This document shows positions 9,689 through 19,143 of a DNA stretch of 64,000 nucleotides, piece after piece. The stretch spans positions 62,001 to 126,000 of the forward strand of contig CAVPBI010000026.1 in NCBI GenBank assembly GCA_963701735.1. The letters run 5' to 3'. The DNA is from CAWABB01 sp963701735. Its GTDB lineage: Bacteria; Bacteroidota; Ignavibacteria; UBA10030; UBA6906. Below the pieces are notes generated by a model. That model ran no database searches, was not told the DNA's origin, and saw nothing but the letters and a program-made list of their open reading frames with translations. Within the stretch, counting starts at the first letter, position 1. Each line of letters begins with the position of its first letter. Both the position numbers and the translations under genes were made by a program.

Positions 9689-12628
9689 TCAATTCGCCGG
9701 CCCCAGATACAGATCGTACCAGGCAAGTGTTTCCTTGATCACTTCTTTCAACGGCACGAAATGATCGGTGTCGTACAGGAGAAGTCGCTTCTGCCCCCGC
9801 GCTGTGCCCAGGAGTTCGTACATCGGCTCAACAGCGATTTCGCAGGGAAAGATGACGTCGTACTTCCCGTTCAGCATCAACGTCGGGACGTACACATGCG
9901 GAGCGTAGTTGAATTCGTCTACTTCGGGTCGGAGTGAGGCGTCGGCGGCAAATCCACCGAGGAGGAGGACGCTTGCCTTCAGACGCCTATCCACCGCCGG
10001 AATGAGGCATCCCAGGCGCGCGCCCCAGCTGAAGCCGTAGAATGCAAGCTTCGAGGTGTCAATGTCCTTCCTTGTCGACAGATAGTCGATCGTCCTGCCG
10101 AAATCCTTGACGTATTTGATGAGAAGCTCGGTATAGGCATTCTGGTATCTCTTGCTTGGCCAGTGCATGTCGAAGTTCACCCCGATTTCGTTCCGTTCAT
10201 AAGTCCCATAGTAGACGGGGTACACCACCGCGCGTCCGCTTTTGACGATGAAATCGATCAGCCGCTCATCGGTGAGCTTGTCGCTCGTCGGCACCCATAG
10301 AGCGTACGAACCCGGAAAGAAGATGATCGTTTGGTATGGCGTCGCGGCTTTCCGGGGCAGGAACAGATGGGCAATGACTCGCTCCTTCGCGTAGGCCGCA
10401 TCAAATGTGACCTTCTCCCGGATCATGTCCGGGAGACTTTCATCCCTCTTCTCAACGACAGGGTTGAGCTCCAACCTGTCATAGGAGAACTGATCCGTGT
10501 ACAGTTGAAAGATCGCGTCTGAGACCGGTTTTGATTTTGCATAGTCTCGTGTCGTCCAGTCCACCGGGCCAAACACTCGTTCAGGGATCTTCTCTCTGTC
10601 GAGATAACGAACGCAGCGAAACCCGTTCTTTGGAGAGCGGTCAAATGCCGGAGCCTGGCTCAGGAATTCGTACATATACGAGATATCGTTCCATGTGCCT
10701 CCACGTACGCATCGTCCCCCTTTCGATTCGTTAAGGCACCACTCCCTCACATTCCCTGCCATATCATACGCCCCGAACGCATTCATCCCCTCGAACGCCC
10801 CGATGCGAGAAGGCCCCGGGCTGCCGAAATTGCTGAGGTTGCCGATCTGGGTCAAGAACATCTGCTGAGATGTGCCGAAGTCTGCGGCAAGGCCCCAATG
10901 GTGAGTGGTCGGCAGGTCCTTCCCGGAGAATTCCGCGTACGCCGCGGCTTCGTACCAGCTTACACCGGATACCGGATAGTCTTCCTGTGCCTCCGGATAG
11001 TCGCCTGCCTGCCATGTTGAGGGGCCCGGTCTCCCCGTCGCGTCAACGCACAGCAGCATCGCTTCTTCCCACGAGAGCTTCTTGCCATCCCGGGTGAATG
11101 CATGCTTCCAGTATGTGCGGTTGCGATAGCCTCCTGCCTCGACGAACCCCTTGAATTGAGCGTTCGTGACCTCGAACTTGTCGATGAGGAACTCGGAAAG
11201 AACCACGTATTCCTTGTCGACCTGTAGTTCCATCGTTTTCCCCCCGGACACCCTCAACATCCCCCGGGGCAATCTTCCCAGCGTATCCAGTTTCCTGGAG
11301 AGCGAGTCTCGTGTGAGGCTTACTGCCCACAGGGTATCAAAGCCCGCCTTCTCGAATCTCCACCGGAAAAAACATTTGGGAATTCTTATGCTGTCCAAAG
11401 GGGTGATCCCAACATACTCCCAATCGCCCACCCCGGATGAATACTCCCTCCTGTACGCCTTCGCACCCGGCGGATCTGTGGAGATCGTCATTCGACGCGA
11501 GAACGTCGGCCACAGCTTTGCCAATGCGGAATCGTGGGGGATGACCTTCTCGACCTCGCAGGCGAGCTTGAATGGATCCTGGTATTTCGTCTGGTCACCG
11601 TTAAGAAGCGCTTCTTCGGCCAGCCGTTTGATTTCCGACATCGCTTCGCCTTCTGCCCATCGGACGTTCTCGGCTCTATTCACGTACCAGGCAAGCGCCC
11701 CGGCAACCACAATCACTACTCCAACCAGCGGGATGAGCATCGTTGGGCGTCTCACCCTCCGCGCAAGACCAGGAAGGCCACCGTGAACCGCCGTGGGCTG
11801 AAGAAATGTGCTCTTGATTTCGGATAGATCGTTGAGAAGATCCGTGGCAAGCCCGATTCGCTCCGAGGTGTTCTTCTCGAGCGTCTTCCGGACGATCTTC
11901 GACAGCTCCGGCGACACGTCGGGCCGCATCCGCTCAACTGGCTTCGGATCTTCATTCAGTATGGAATAGATGAGCGCAGCATCGTGCTCGCTTCTGAACG
12001 GAAGGTGTCCGCTGAGCATTTCATACAGAATCACTCCCAGCGACCAGATATCCGTGCGCTGATCAACTTCCTCGCCCCGCGCCTGCTCGGGCGACATATA
12101 GGCAGCCGTGCCCAGGGTCGAGCCAGTTCTGGTCAATCGTGATTGGCCTGACAGCTTGGCGAGACCGAAGTCGACGATCTTGCATACGCCGTCGGCCGTG
12201 ACCATGATGTTGGCCGGCTTGATGTCGCGGTGGACGATCCCGTGCTCGTGCGCCCTGGCGAGACCCTGCGAAACCTGGATGGCAATGTCAACGGCGTCGA
12301 TGATCGTCAGCGGTCCGCGCGCGATCTTCTCCTTGAGCGTCTCGCCTTCGTATAAGTCCATGACGATGAACAGCTGGCCGTCGGGCGATTCATCGATGTC
12401 GTGGACTGTGCAGATATTGTTGTGCTGGAGGGCGGAGGCGGCTTTGGCCTCGTGCACGAAACGCTGCTTGGCTTCGGGGTCTCGGGTGAGATCAGGGGGG
12501 AGAAACTTCAGTGCAACGAGTCGGTCGAGCCTGAGGTCCCGGGCTTTGTAGACAACACCCATCCCTCCGCTTCCGAGGTGCTCCAGAATCGCGTAGTGAG
12601 AGACCGTTTGACCGATGGGGGAAACCAC
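9689..12628 (-). CDS. Four-part fusion: Ser/Thr kinase, membrane helix with PEGA-like domain, FGE-sulfatase domain, alpha/beta hydrolase
   Basis: Intact 979-residue protein. The GTG at 12628 is chosen because AGGAGGAA lies at 12634-12641, an ideal Shine-Dalgarno. Order: kinase about 10-275 (LGSGGMGVVYKA, HRDIKPANIMV, VDFGLAKL); membrane helix about 298-318 (TMLIPLVGVVIVVAGALAWY); PEGA-like segment about 385-455 (ISTDPPGAKAYRREY, WEYVGITPLDSI); formylglycine-generating-enzyme/SUMF1-type domain about 480-690 (FEVTNAQFKGFVEAGGY, YPVSGVSWYEAAAYAEFSGK, AGNVREWCLNES, RCVRGGTWND, NGFRCVRYL); then a dienelactone-hydrolase/acetyl-xylan-esterase-type hydrolase with nucleophile elbow GFSWG, acid in GKYDVIFP and His in DTDHFVP. 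Kinase-FGE fusions are known; the added hydrolase makes a three-activity protein. Everything after the helix is expected outside the cytoplasmic membrane. Substrates are unknown. Followed 10 nt later by the next kinase. Confidence 0.92.
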   Translation of the reverse strand: MVSPIGQTVSHYAILEHLGSGGMGVVYKARDLRLDRLVALKFLPPDLTRDPEAKQRFVHEAKAASALQHNNICTVHDIDESPDGQLFIVMDLYEGETLKEKIARGPLTIIDAVDIAIQVSQGLARAHEHGIVHRDIKPANIMVTADGVCKIVDFGLAKLSGQSRLTRTGSTLGTAAYMSPEQARGEEVDQRTDIWSLGVILYEMLSGHLPFRSEHDAALIYSILNEDPKPVERMRPDVSPELSKIVRKTLEKNTSERIGLATDLLNDLSEIKSTFLQPTAVHGGLPGLARRVRRPTMLIPLVGVVIVVAGALAWYVNRAENVRWAEGEAMSEIKRLAEEALLNGDQTKYQDPFKLACEVEKVIPHDSALAKLWPTFSRRMTISTDPPGAKAYRREYSSGVGDWEYVGITPLDSIRIPKCFFRWRFEKAGFDTLWAVSLTRDSLSRKLDTLGRLPRGMLRVSGGKTMELQVDKEYVVLSEFLIDKFEVTNAQFKGFVEAGGYRNRTYWKHAFTRDGKKLSWEEAMLLCVDATGRPGPSTWQAGDYPEAQEDYPVSGVSWYEAAAYAEFSGKDLPTTHHWGLAADFGTSQQMFLTQIGNLSNFGSPGPSRIGAFEGMNAFGAYDMAGNVREWCLNESKGGRCVRGGTWNDISYMYEFLSQAPAFDRSPKNGFRCVRYLDREKIPERVFGPVDWTTRDYAKSKPVSDAIFQLYTDQFSYDRLELNPVVEKRDESLPDMIREKVTFDAAYAKERVIAHLFLPRKAATPYQTIIFFPGSYALWVPTSDKLTDERLIDFIVKSGRAVVYPVYYGTYERNEIGVNFDMHWPSKRYQNAYTELLIKYVKDFGRTIDYLSTRKDIDTSKLAFYGFSWGARLGCLIPAVDRRLKASVLLLGGFAADASLRPEVDEFNYAPHVYVPTLMLNGKYDVIFPCEIAVEPMYELLGTARGQKRLLLYDTDHFVPLKEVIKETLAWYDLYLGPAN

Positions 12629-12633
12629 TGCAG

Positions 12634-12641
12634 TTCCTCCT
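12634..12641 (-). promoter_or_regulatory. Strong ribosome binding site deciding a GTG start
   Basis: On the minus strand AGGAGGAA is followed by CTGCA and then GTG at 12628. No ATG with comparable spacing exists, so this fixes the start of the kinase/FGE/hydrolase fusion. Confidence 0.75.
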
Positions 12642-12856
12642 CGATGGGAGGTCGCTTCAGGCCGGCATCACCCGACCTGCGGGCTACATTTTCGGTGCGA
12701 AGCGCCGGGTGGCCCTGCGGATTCGGTCCTTGACGTCAGGCCACTCCACATTCCAGAGCATTCTCGGCATCCGTTGCGCGTCAGCGTCATCGAAATACGC
12801 GTCGGCTGGTGCTGCTCCACCGGCGAGAGAGGACCGCCTTTCTTCCGCTTGCCGGG

Positions 12857-15479
12857 TCACTTGAATACGTCCTCGACGATCACAAATCGGATCTTTCGGT
12901 AGTTATCGGTGTATGCGATCTCTTCTCCGTTTCGGTCATACTGAAGAAGACTCCAAGGCCCGGCAGATCACCCCCACAACACGGTCAGCCCCGTCCGGCA
13001 GCAATATCTGGTGAAGCTGCCGTGCTGCCGAGCGGCACGTAGAACATGGAACGGGTACCCGGAGGAAATGACGCCGGCGAGATCTCTCTGGTCAGCCTGC
13101 TCGCTTTGGCCATGCCTGATGTGTTGAATGAGGCGGCCGTCGTGATCCACCATCCCCTTCGATGCACTCGCCAATCATGTCCGACGAAGTAACTCCCCTG
13201 CAAGACAGGGGCAACGAAGACGGAATCCTCCGAAATCTTCACGCAGTCAGGTCTGATCGATTGACCTCTTGTACGTGGCATTGAAACCATACATGACGAA
13301 CTCCGTCGCACTGAACCAGTGGACATACCCACCCCTTCCCATAGGCCTCGGCTGCCCCGGCTTGTCGGCCTCAACAATATAGACCCGGGAAGAGTCTTCG
13401 GGCTCCGCCCCGGGACGGGCACAGTACGCTATCCATTTCTCATCGGGAGACCATCGTGGGACGGAACTTGTAGATGAGATCATCCGTAAGCTTCCTGACG
13501 TTCCCTCCATCTCTGTCCATGATGTAGATGTTTCTCGTGCCGTACTTACGGCGTCGATCTCCTGGGCAGGGAAGGCAACGTATTTTCCGCTCGGAGAAAT
13601 CGCCGCCGCCCCCCGCTCCCGTTCATCCACCGTGAGCTGCCTGACGCCGCCATCCCCTTGATGCTGGCAATCTTCACCTGCCCGATGTCCTGGACCTCCG
13701 AGTACATCAGTCTCTTGCCGTCCGCGGTCATGCCCAGCGGGACGTCAGGTCCGCTGCCCCGGGTGAGCTGTATGGGTTCTCCACCGCTTGCCGGAATCAT
13801 CCACAGATTGACGTTGCCGCCCCTGTTTGACGAATAGAGAATATGGCCGGTCGGACTCCAGAGCGGATCATCTGCGAATTTCCCGTCACGCGTCAGCTGG
13901 CGATCTGTGCCGCTTCGCGGTCATGAATCATGATCTCGGAGTATCCCTCCGGGAAGTTCTTTGTCCACGCGATCGATGGCCGTCTGGCGAGTATCGAAAT
14001 GCCAAGCGAATCCCGGGTCTTGTTGTGACTGTATCTGCGATCTCAATCCTGCGGTCCGATCCGTCCGGCCTGCAACTCCACCATCGGTGGATCTCCTGGT
14101 TTGCTGATAGCTCCAGCGGATGGAAGTAGCCAAATCTCTGCCCGTCCGGCATCCACTCCTGACTATACCCGGTGTCCACGACGACTCTTCCCGTCCCCCC
14201 CAGCGAAGAAATACTGACAAGTTCATCGGGATCGAGAGGACTGGAGCGGCGGCGTGAATACAGGATCGTGCCTGCATCCGGCGACAGGGAGACGCTGAAG
14301 ATGTCGTAGCACGAATCACGCGTGATTCTTCGCGGTTCTCCTTGCGCAGACGTTCATCATATACACGTCGAACTTGCCGCGGTCGTCCGCAGCGGGAAAG
14401 ACGATCCAATTCCCATCGCGTGACACGCTGGCGTAATTGACATCCCGGAAAGGAAGTTGAAGGACGCGGAATTGCATGTCCGGGTTCAACTGCGGACCGC
14501 GGGAGAGCAGGAAGAAGAGAACTCCTCCGGATGCGAGCGCGAACAACGCCACGAGGAGGATCGCAAGACGTCTTTTCGATGTGGGCGGTGCGGGCTTCGA
14601 AGGCGCCACCATAGCGGAGTCAGCCGTCATCTCGCCTGTTCGCTGGGAAGGCCTCACGACTCTCGTCGAGTCTTTCCTCAGCCTCCGAAGGTCAATCAGC
14701 ATGTCGTGGGCGGTCTGGTACCGGTCTTCCCGGTCCTTCTCAAGTGCCCGGCCAAGGATGTGCAGCAGCTCCGACTGTGCATCGGGGACGTATGTCTGAA
14801 GGGGCTCCGGTTCCTCATTGACGATCGCGTAGACCACCGCCGCTTCGTGCTCCCCGCGGAACGGCAGATGCCCGGTGAGCATCTCATACAACACTATTCC
14901 AAACGAGAAGATATCCGAGCGCGCGTCCACCTGTTCGCCCTGGATCTGTTCCGGCGCCATATAGGCGACCGTCCCGATCGTGCTCGACGTCTTCGTGAGC
15001 TTGAGCGACCCCTTCAGCTTGGCCAGCCCGAAGTCCATCACCTTGACCTGGTTCTTCGTGTTGACCATGATGTTTTCAGCCTTGATATCCCGGTGCACGA
15101 TCCCCTTGCCGTGCGCCTCCTCGAGCGCTTCGCCGATCTGTATCGCGTAGCCGACCGCAGCTCCGGTCGGGAGCTTTCCGCCGGCGAGCTTCTCGCGCAG
15201 CGTTACGCCCTCCACGAATTCCATGACGATGAACTGCTGCCCATCGGCTTCTGCGATGTCATGGATCGTACATACGTTGGGATGGTTCAGTGCGGAGGCC
15301 GCCTGGGCCTCCTGCAGGAATCGGGCCCGTTCAGGCTCGTGACTCTCGAGGCCGTGGGGGAGGAACTTCAGCGCGACGGTGCGTTTGAGGCGGGTGTCCT
15401 CGGCTTTGTAGACGACACCCATGCCGCCTTCGCCGAGCTTCGAGAGGATCTTGTAGTGGGAAACAGCGTTGCCGATCAT
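12857..15479 (-). CDS. Ser/Thr protein kinase with C-terminal PD40/TolB-type propeller, several frame breaks
   Basis: The ATG at 15479 opens MIGNAVSHYKILSKLGEGGM. The kinase domain is intact (HRDIKAENIMV, MDFGLAKL, APEQ), followed by a linker and a membrane helix (LAILLVALFALASGGVLFFL), then the start of a propeller (LPFRDVNYASVSRDGNWIVF). From about 14345 on the frame must change several times (near 14345, 14110, 14010, 13650, 13265 and 13000), but each piece is plain PD40/WD-like sequence: AQGEPRRITRDSCYDIFSVS, GYSQEWMPDGQRFGYFHP, MIPASGGEPIQLTRGSGPDV, AAISPSGKYVAFPAQE, PRWSPDEKWIAYCARPG. The last piece reads QYDRNGEEIAYTDNYRKIRF and stops at 12857. Total length of about 870 codons fits kinase-PD40 proteins. 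The density of breaks is higher than anywhere else in the window, so true decay cannot be excluded. Confidence 0.75.
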
Positions 15480-15534
15480 GGGGAAACCCCAGGGGATTAT
15501 CGATTACCCATGACGCATGGATAATGGATAGTTC

Positions 15535-15554
15535 GTTCCCGCGTTAGCGGGAAC
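15535..15554. promoter_or_regulatory. Perfect 8-bp inverted repeat (hairpin)
   Basis: GTTCCCGC, loop GTTA, GCGGGAAC. It lies between the kinase start (15479) and the end of the HD gene (15727). It could terminate the HD transcript, though no T run follows on the minus strand, or be an operator for the kinase. The rest of 15480-15726 shows nothing. Confidence 0.4.
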
Positions 15555-15726
15555 GCGACCCCAACGGCACACAGTTGAAGCGGTACGGCGGTAAGATAGC
15601 GGAGTGGCAGTCCAGAGTCAAACGCAGGAAAAGAGGGCGATGCCCCGGCAGGGCACGAAAGACGGCCCCGGGGACGGGCCAATCAGCGAGGAATCGGGCT
15701 CCCGGACCCGTTTGCAGGTCGACGCC

Positions 15727-16279
15727 CTACGCGAGCCCCAGCTGCGGTGCAACCGGCTTCAGCGCGCCTATGACGAAGCGGATGTGATCGTCCATCACGA
15801 ACCCCGCCTCCGCGGCTCCCTGCAGGATGTCCTCCCTGCTGACCGATCGCGCAAACGCCTTGTCCTTCAGCTTCTTCTTCACCGACGACACCTCGAGGTC
15901 CGCGATCTTGTTCGGCCTGATCACGGCCACCGCGACGATGAACCCGCACAGCTCGTCGCACGCAAACAGGGTCTGAGCCATCTTCGAGTCGCGCGGCACA
16001 TTCATCGCCGGGACGTGCGAGATGATCGTGCGCCGCAACTCTTCCGGGAAGACCGCGCTCTTTGAGGATCTCCGAGCCCTTCATCGGATGGTCCGGCACC
16101 TGCTGATTCTGCTCGTAGTCGAAGTCATGCAGCAGCCCGACAGCTCCCCACGTCTCCTCGTCCTCGCCGAACGACCGCGCGTACGCGCGCATGGCCGCTT
16201 CCACGGCGAGCGCGTGGGTCCGGAGGCTCTCCGTCTTCGTGTATTCGTGCAAGAGGTCGAGGCATTCCTGCCGTGTCAT
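15727..16279 (-). CDS. HD/HDIG-domain phosphohydrolase-like protein, frame break near 16040
   Basis: The ATG at 16279 gives MTRQECLDLLHEYTKTESLR, then THALAVEAAMRAYARSFGED and GLLHDFDYEQ, where the HD pair of the metal site is visible. Then HPMKGSEILKERGLPG. Near 16040 the frame must change to go on as RRTIISHVPAMNVPRDSKMA, QTLFACDELCGFIVAVAVI, RPNKIADLEVSSVKKKLKDK and stop at 15727. The joined protein of about 184 residues matches a common family of stand-alone HD hydrolases (COG2316-like) whose substrate is not established. If read without the frame change, the tail is low-complexity antisense-like sequence, so the break is real in this sequence but probably not in the organism. Confidence 0.75.
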
Positions 16280-16492
16280 GTGCGGCTCCGTGATGAAAGG
16301 GTTGGTTGAGAAAGATATGAATCCACGAGGTCAAACGAAATGGCCGGGGGGATTGAGAGGACTGCAGGTTCAGTGGGCTGCAGGGTGAGAGAGTTGCAGG
16401 ATCGAGAGGGCGCAGGTCAGCCAGCCACATGCGCTGGGAAGAGCAAAGGCCAGAGGAACGGAAGCGACGGTGGAAGGGGGCCGGAGAGGTGG

Positions 16493-16954
16493 TCAGGGCG
16501 CCCGCAGCTGCTCGATCTCGGACTCGATCAAGAGCAGGAGCGACGGGACGTTCCTCACGACAGCGTCCGAGAGACCAAGGCTCTGGTTGAACGATTCCCC
16601 CTCGATACCGTAGAGGATCGTCATCGGCGGGAGGTAGCCCAGGAGACGGGCGGTCTCGATCCCCTCCGAGACGCCGTATCCGTGCGTGGAGAACCTGAAG
16701 AATGCCGGCGAGATGCGCCCACGGGCCGTGTCGATCCGGTGGATGGTCCCCGGGGGCTTGCCGGAAGAGATCGCGTCAATGAGGATGGCGGCAGAGGTTC
16801 CCCGCAACAGTTCAACCAACCCCGCCGCCTCCCCACTGTGCTCGCGCACATCGACGCCGGGCAGCCCGCGCCGTTTGAGCTCCCGTGCGACACAGATTCC
16901 CAGACCGTCGTCCGCGCGGAACTCATTCCCCACGCCTACCAGACGGATCAGCAT
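16493..16954 (-). CDS. NiFe-hydrogenase maturation protease
   Basis: Reads LIRLVGVGNEFRADDGLGIC from the ATG at 16954; GVGN and DDGxG are the signature of the HyaD/HybD/HoxW endopeptidase family, in which Glu and Asp bind nickel. LIDAISSGKPPGTIHRI and STHGYGVSEGIETARLLG are further family motifs. The enzyme removes the C-terminal tail of the hydrogenase large subunit after Ni insertion. About 153 residues, normal length. A GAGGAG touches the ATG directly, so the CTG at 16951 could be an alternative start. It follows the large-subunit gene by 138 nt and is the last gene of the hydrogenase cluster; 16280-16492 upstream of the HD gene holds only short CTGCAGG-like repeats. Confidence 0.9.
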   Translation of the reverse strand: MLIRLVGVGNEFRADDGLGICVARELKRRGLPGVDVREHSGEAAGLVELLRGTSAAILIDAISSGKPPGTIHRIDTARGRISPAFFRFSTHGYGVSEGIETARLLGYLPPMTILYGIEGESFNQSLGLSDAVVRNVPSLLLLIESEIEQLRAP

Positions 16955-17092
16955 CTCCTCTGTGGCAACCCGATGATGTTTCGCTTGTGCCACGCCGCCC
17001 ACCCCCACCAAATATGGAGTGTCATGTGCCGCCTGCAACCTCCGCCAGGCCTATTGCCGTTCCAACAAAATCACTGAATAGCTGGTGGAGCG

Positions 17093-18376
17093 CTAGTCTT
17101 CTTCGATCCTCACAAAATGCGTCGCGCACGAAATACAGGGATCGTAATTCCTGACCGCCTGCTCGCATTTCCACGTGAGCGCTTCGCGGTCCAACTCCAC
17201 GTTCGCCGACGCAAACTTCCGGAGATCCGCTTCGATGGTCCCCAGGTTCTGCGCCGTCGGCGGAACGATCTTCGCGTCCAGCACGACTCCGTCGTCGCCC
17301 ACGCGATACCGGTGGTAGAGCATTCCGCGCGGAGCTTCGCTCGCGCCGAACCCGATCCCCTTTTTCACCTCGATGTCGACCGCAGGGCGATCGGGCGGCG
17401 TATAGTTCTCGATGATGCGGATCGCTTCGTCGAACGCGTACACGGTCTCGACGGCCCGGACGATGATGCTCCTGAACGGGTTCTTCACCGGCGGTTTCAG
17501 GCCCACGGAGTCCGCGGCCTGACGCGCCACGGGCGACAGCTGGTCGAAGTTCAGGTTGAAGCGCGCGATCGGGCCGACCTGGTACGACCCGCGCCCCTTT
17601 TCCACGGAATGCAGCGCGTTCGAGTGCGGGATGTGACGCTCCTCGAAATGGAACTCGTACTCGCGGATCGCGATGTCGAGTCCGCTGGTCGCGACGATCC
17701 GGCCGCCGTTGAACGGGTACTCGCCCGGCGAGCGGAGCGACACAAACTCATAGTCCGTCTCCAGCTCCGGAAACTCGAGCGTGGACGTGAGTGTCACGGT
17801 CTCCAGCGCGCGGTCTCTCCCCCACTTCAACGGATCCAGCAGCGTCCGCAGCTCGTTGCGTGACGGGACGCGGTAGAAACCGCCGACGCGCACGTTGACG
17901 GGGTGAATCTCCCGCCCGCCCAGCAGCGCCACGATGCCGTTTCCGATCTTCTTCATCTCCAGCGCCATCTTCACGAGGTCGGGCTTGTCCTTCGCCAGCA
18001 GCAGGGCGTCCTCATAGCCGAGGAAATCCGGCGCGTGCAGGAGGAAGACGTGCAGGACATGGCTCTCGATCCACTCGCCGCAATAGATCAGCCGGCGGAG
18101 GTCGCGCAGCGGCCCCTCCACCTTCACTCCCATCGCATCCTCGAGGGCATGCACGGAGCTCATCTGATAGGCGATCGGGCAGATCCCGCAGATCCTGGCC
18201 GTAATGTCCGGCACCTCCATGAAATCGCGCCCGCGCAGGAAGGCCTCGAAGAACCGCGGCGGCTCATAGATGCGCAGCTTGACGTCGACGACCTTGCCGT
18301 CCGTAATCTTGATGAAGACACCGCCTTCGCCTTCCACGCGCGCGAGCTGGTCGACCTTGATGACCCTATTTTTCAT
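17093..18376 (-). CDS. hydA: NiFe hydrogenase large (alpha) subunit, group 3b-like
   Basis: 427 residues from the ATG at 18376. Both nickel-binding cysteine pairs are present: RICGICP in the N-terminal part and DPCISCATHF at the end. The text around them (VDQLARVEGEGGVFIKI, RGRDFMEVPDITARICGI, GREIHPVNVRVGGFYRVP) matches the alpha subunit of bidirectional NADP-linked sulfhydrogenases. The final residues after CATHF are only VRIEED. Since a maturation protease gene follows, cleavage after His is expected, but the tail is short. It works with the small subunit, whose stop lies 11 nt inside this gene (18366-18376), and with the FAD/NAD and Fe-S subunits upstream to couple H2 and NAD(P)H in the cytoplasm. 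Symbols follow the Pyrococcus hydBGDA naming. Confidence 0.95.
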   Translation of the reverse strand: MKNRVIKVDQLARVEGEGGVFIKITDGKVVDVKLRIYEPPRFFEAFLRGRDFMEVPDITARICGICPIAYQMSSVHALEDAMGVKVEGPLRDLRRLIYCGEWIESHVLHVFLLHAPDFLGYEDALLLAKDKPDLVKMALEMKKIGNGIVALLGGREIHPVNVRVGGFYRVPSRNELRTLLDPLKWGRDRALETVTLTSTLEFPELETDYEFVSLRSPGEYPFNGGRIVATSGLDIAIREYEFHFEERHIPHSNALHSVEKGRGSYQVGPIARFNLNFDQLSPVARQAADSVGLKPPVKNPFRSIIVRAVETVYAFDEAIRIIENYTPPDRPAVDIEVKKGIGFGASEAPRGMLYHRYRVGDDGVVLDAKIVPPTAQNLGTIEADLRKFASANVELDREALTWKCEQAVRNYDPCISCATHFVRIEED

Positions 18377-19142
18377 GCACGTCACTCTCCTTCCGGAACG
18401 CCTCCGAGTATGCGTTGAATCCCCGGAACGCAAGCATGATGTCGCGATTCGACATCCCCAGGCGTCCGAACCGGATGCTCAGGGAGGGCGGATTCGCGTT
18501 CTCCATCGGGCCGAAGCACCCATAGCACCCGCGCGCATAGGTCGGGCAGATCGCCCCGCAGCCCGCATGCGTCACGGGCCCCATGCACGGCGTCTCGTGC
18601 GCGACCATCACGCACGTGGTTCCGCGCAGCTTGCATTCGACGCACACCGAGTGGGACGGGACGGTCGGCTTGCGCTTGTTCAGATAGGCGTTCAGAACCT
18701 CCAGGAGCTGCATCTTGTTGATCGGGCAGCCGCGGAGCTCGAAGTCGACGTGGACATACGATCCCACCGGCATCGAGCGGTCGAGCGTGGAGATGTACTC
18801 CGGCGAGGCGTAGACCAGGCGGGTGTACTCCTTCACGTCCTTCCAGTTCCGGAGCGCCTGGATCCCGCCCGAGGTCGCGCACGCGCCGATCGTAATCAGC
18901 ACGCGGCACGACTTGCGGATGTCCCGGATGCGCTCCACGTCGTGCGGCGTGGTGATGCTGCCTTCGACGAGCCCGACGTCATACGGGCCCGGCAGCACAC
19001 GGCGGCTGGCCTCGGGGAAGTTCGCAATCTCAACGGCGCCCGCAACCGCGAGCAGCTCGTCCTCCGCATCCAGGAGCGACAGCTGGCATCCGTCGCAGGA
19101 CGCGAACTTGTACACGGCAATCTTGGGTTTCTTCGCCGGCAT
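18366..19142 (-). CDS. hydD: NiFe hydrogenase small (delta) subunit
   Basis: 258 residues. FASCDGCQLSLLDAEDEL holds the first two cysteines of the proximal [4Fe-4S] cluster, and GACATSGG and RGCPINKMQLLEV the others. The second half has CVECKLRGTTC, ETPCMGPVTHAGCG and ARGCYGCFGPMENANP for the medial and distal clusters. There is no twin-arginine signal, so the enzyme is cytoplasmic, as expected for group 3. The start ATG is at 19140-19142, one base after the TGA of the gamma subunit gene. The end overlaps the large-subunit start by 11 nt. Electrons pass from the NiFe site through these clusters to the gamma and beta subunits. Confidence 0.95.
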   Translation of the reverse strand: MPAKKPKIAVYKFASCDGCQLSLLDAEDELLAVAGAVEIANFPEASRRVLPGPYDVGLVEGSITTPHDVERIRDIRKSCRVLITIGACATSGGIQALRNWKDVKEYTRLVYASPEYISTLDRSMPVGSYVHVDFELRGCPINKMQLLEVLNAYLNKRKPTVPSHSVCVECKLRGTTCVMVAHETPCMGPVTHAGCGAICPTYARGCYGCFGPMENANPPSLSIRFGRLGMSNRDIMLAFRGFNAYSEAFRKESDVHEK

Positions 19143-19143
19143 C

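Noticed and set aside
15604..16065. Plus-strand open frame over the HD gene
   Set aside because: Antisense to the two frames that together make the HD-domain protein.
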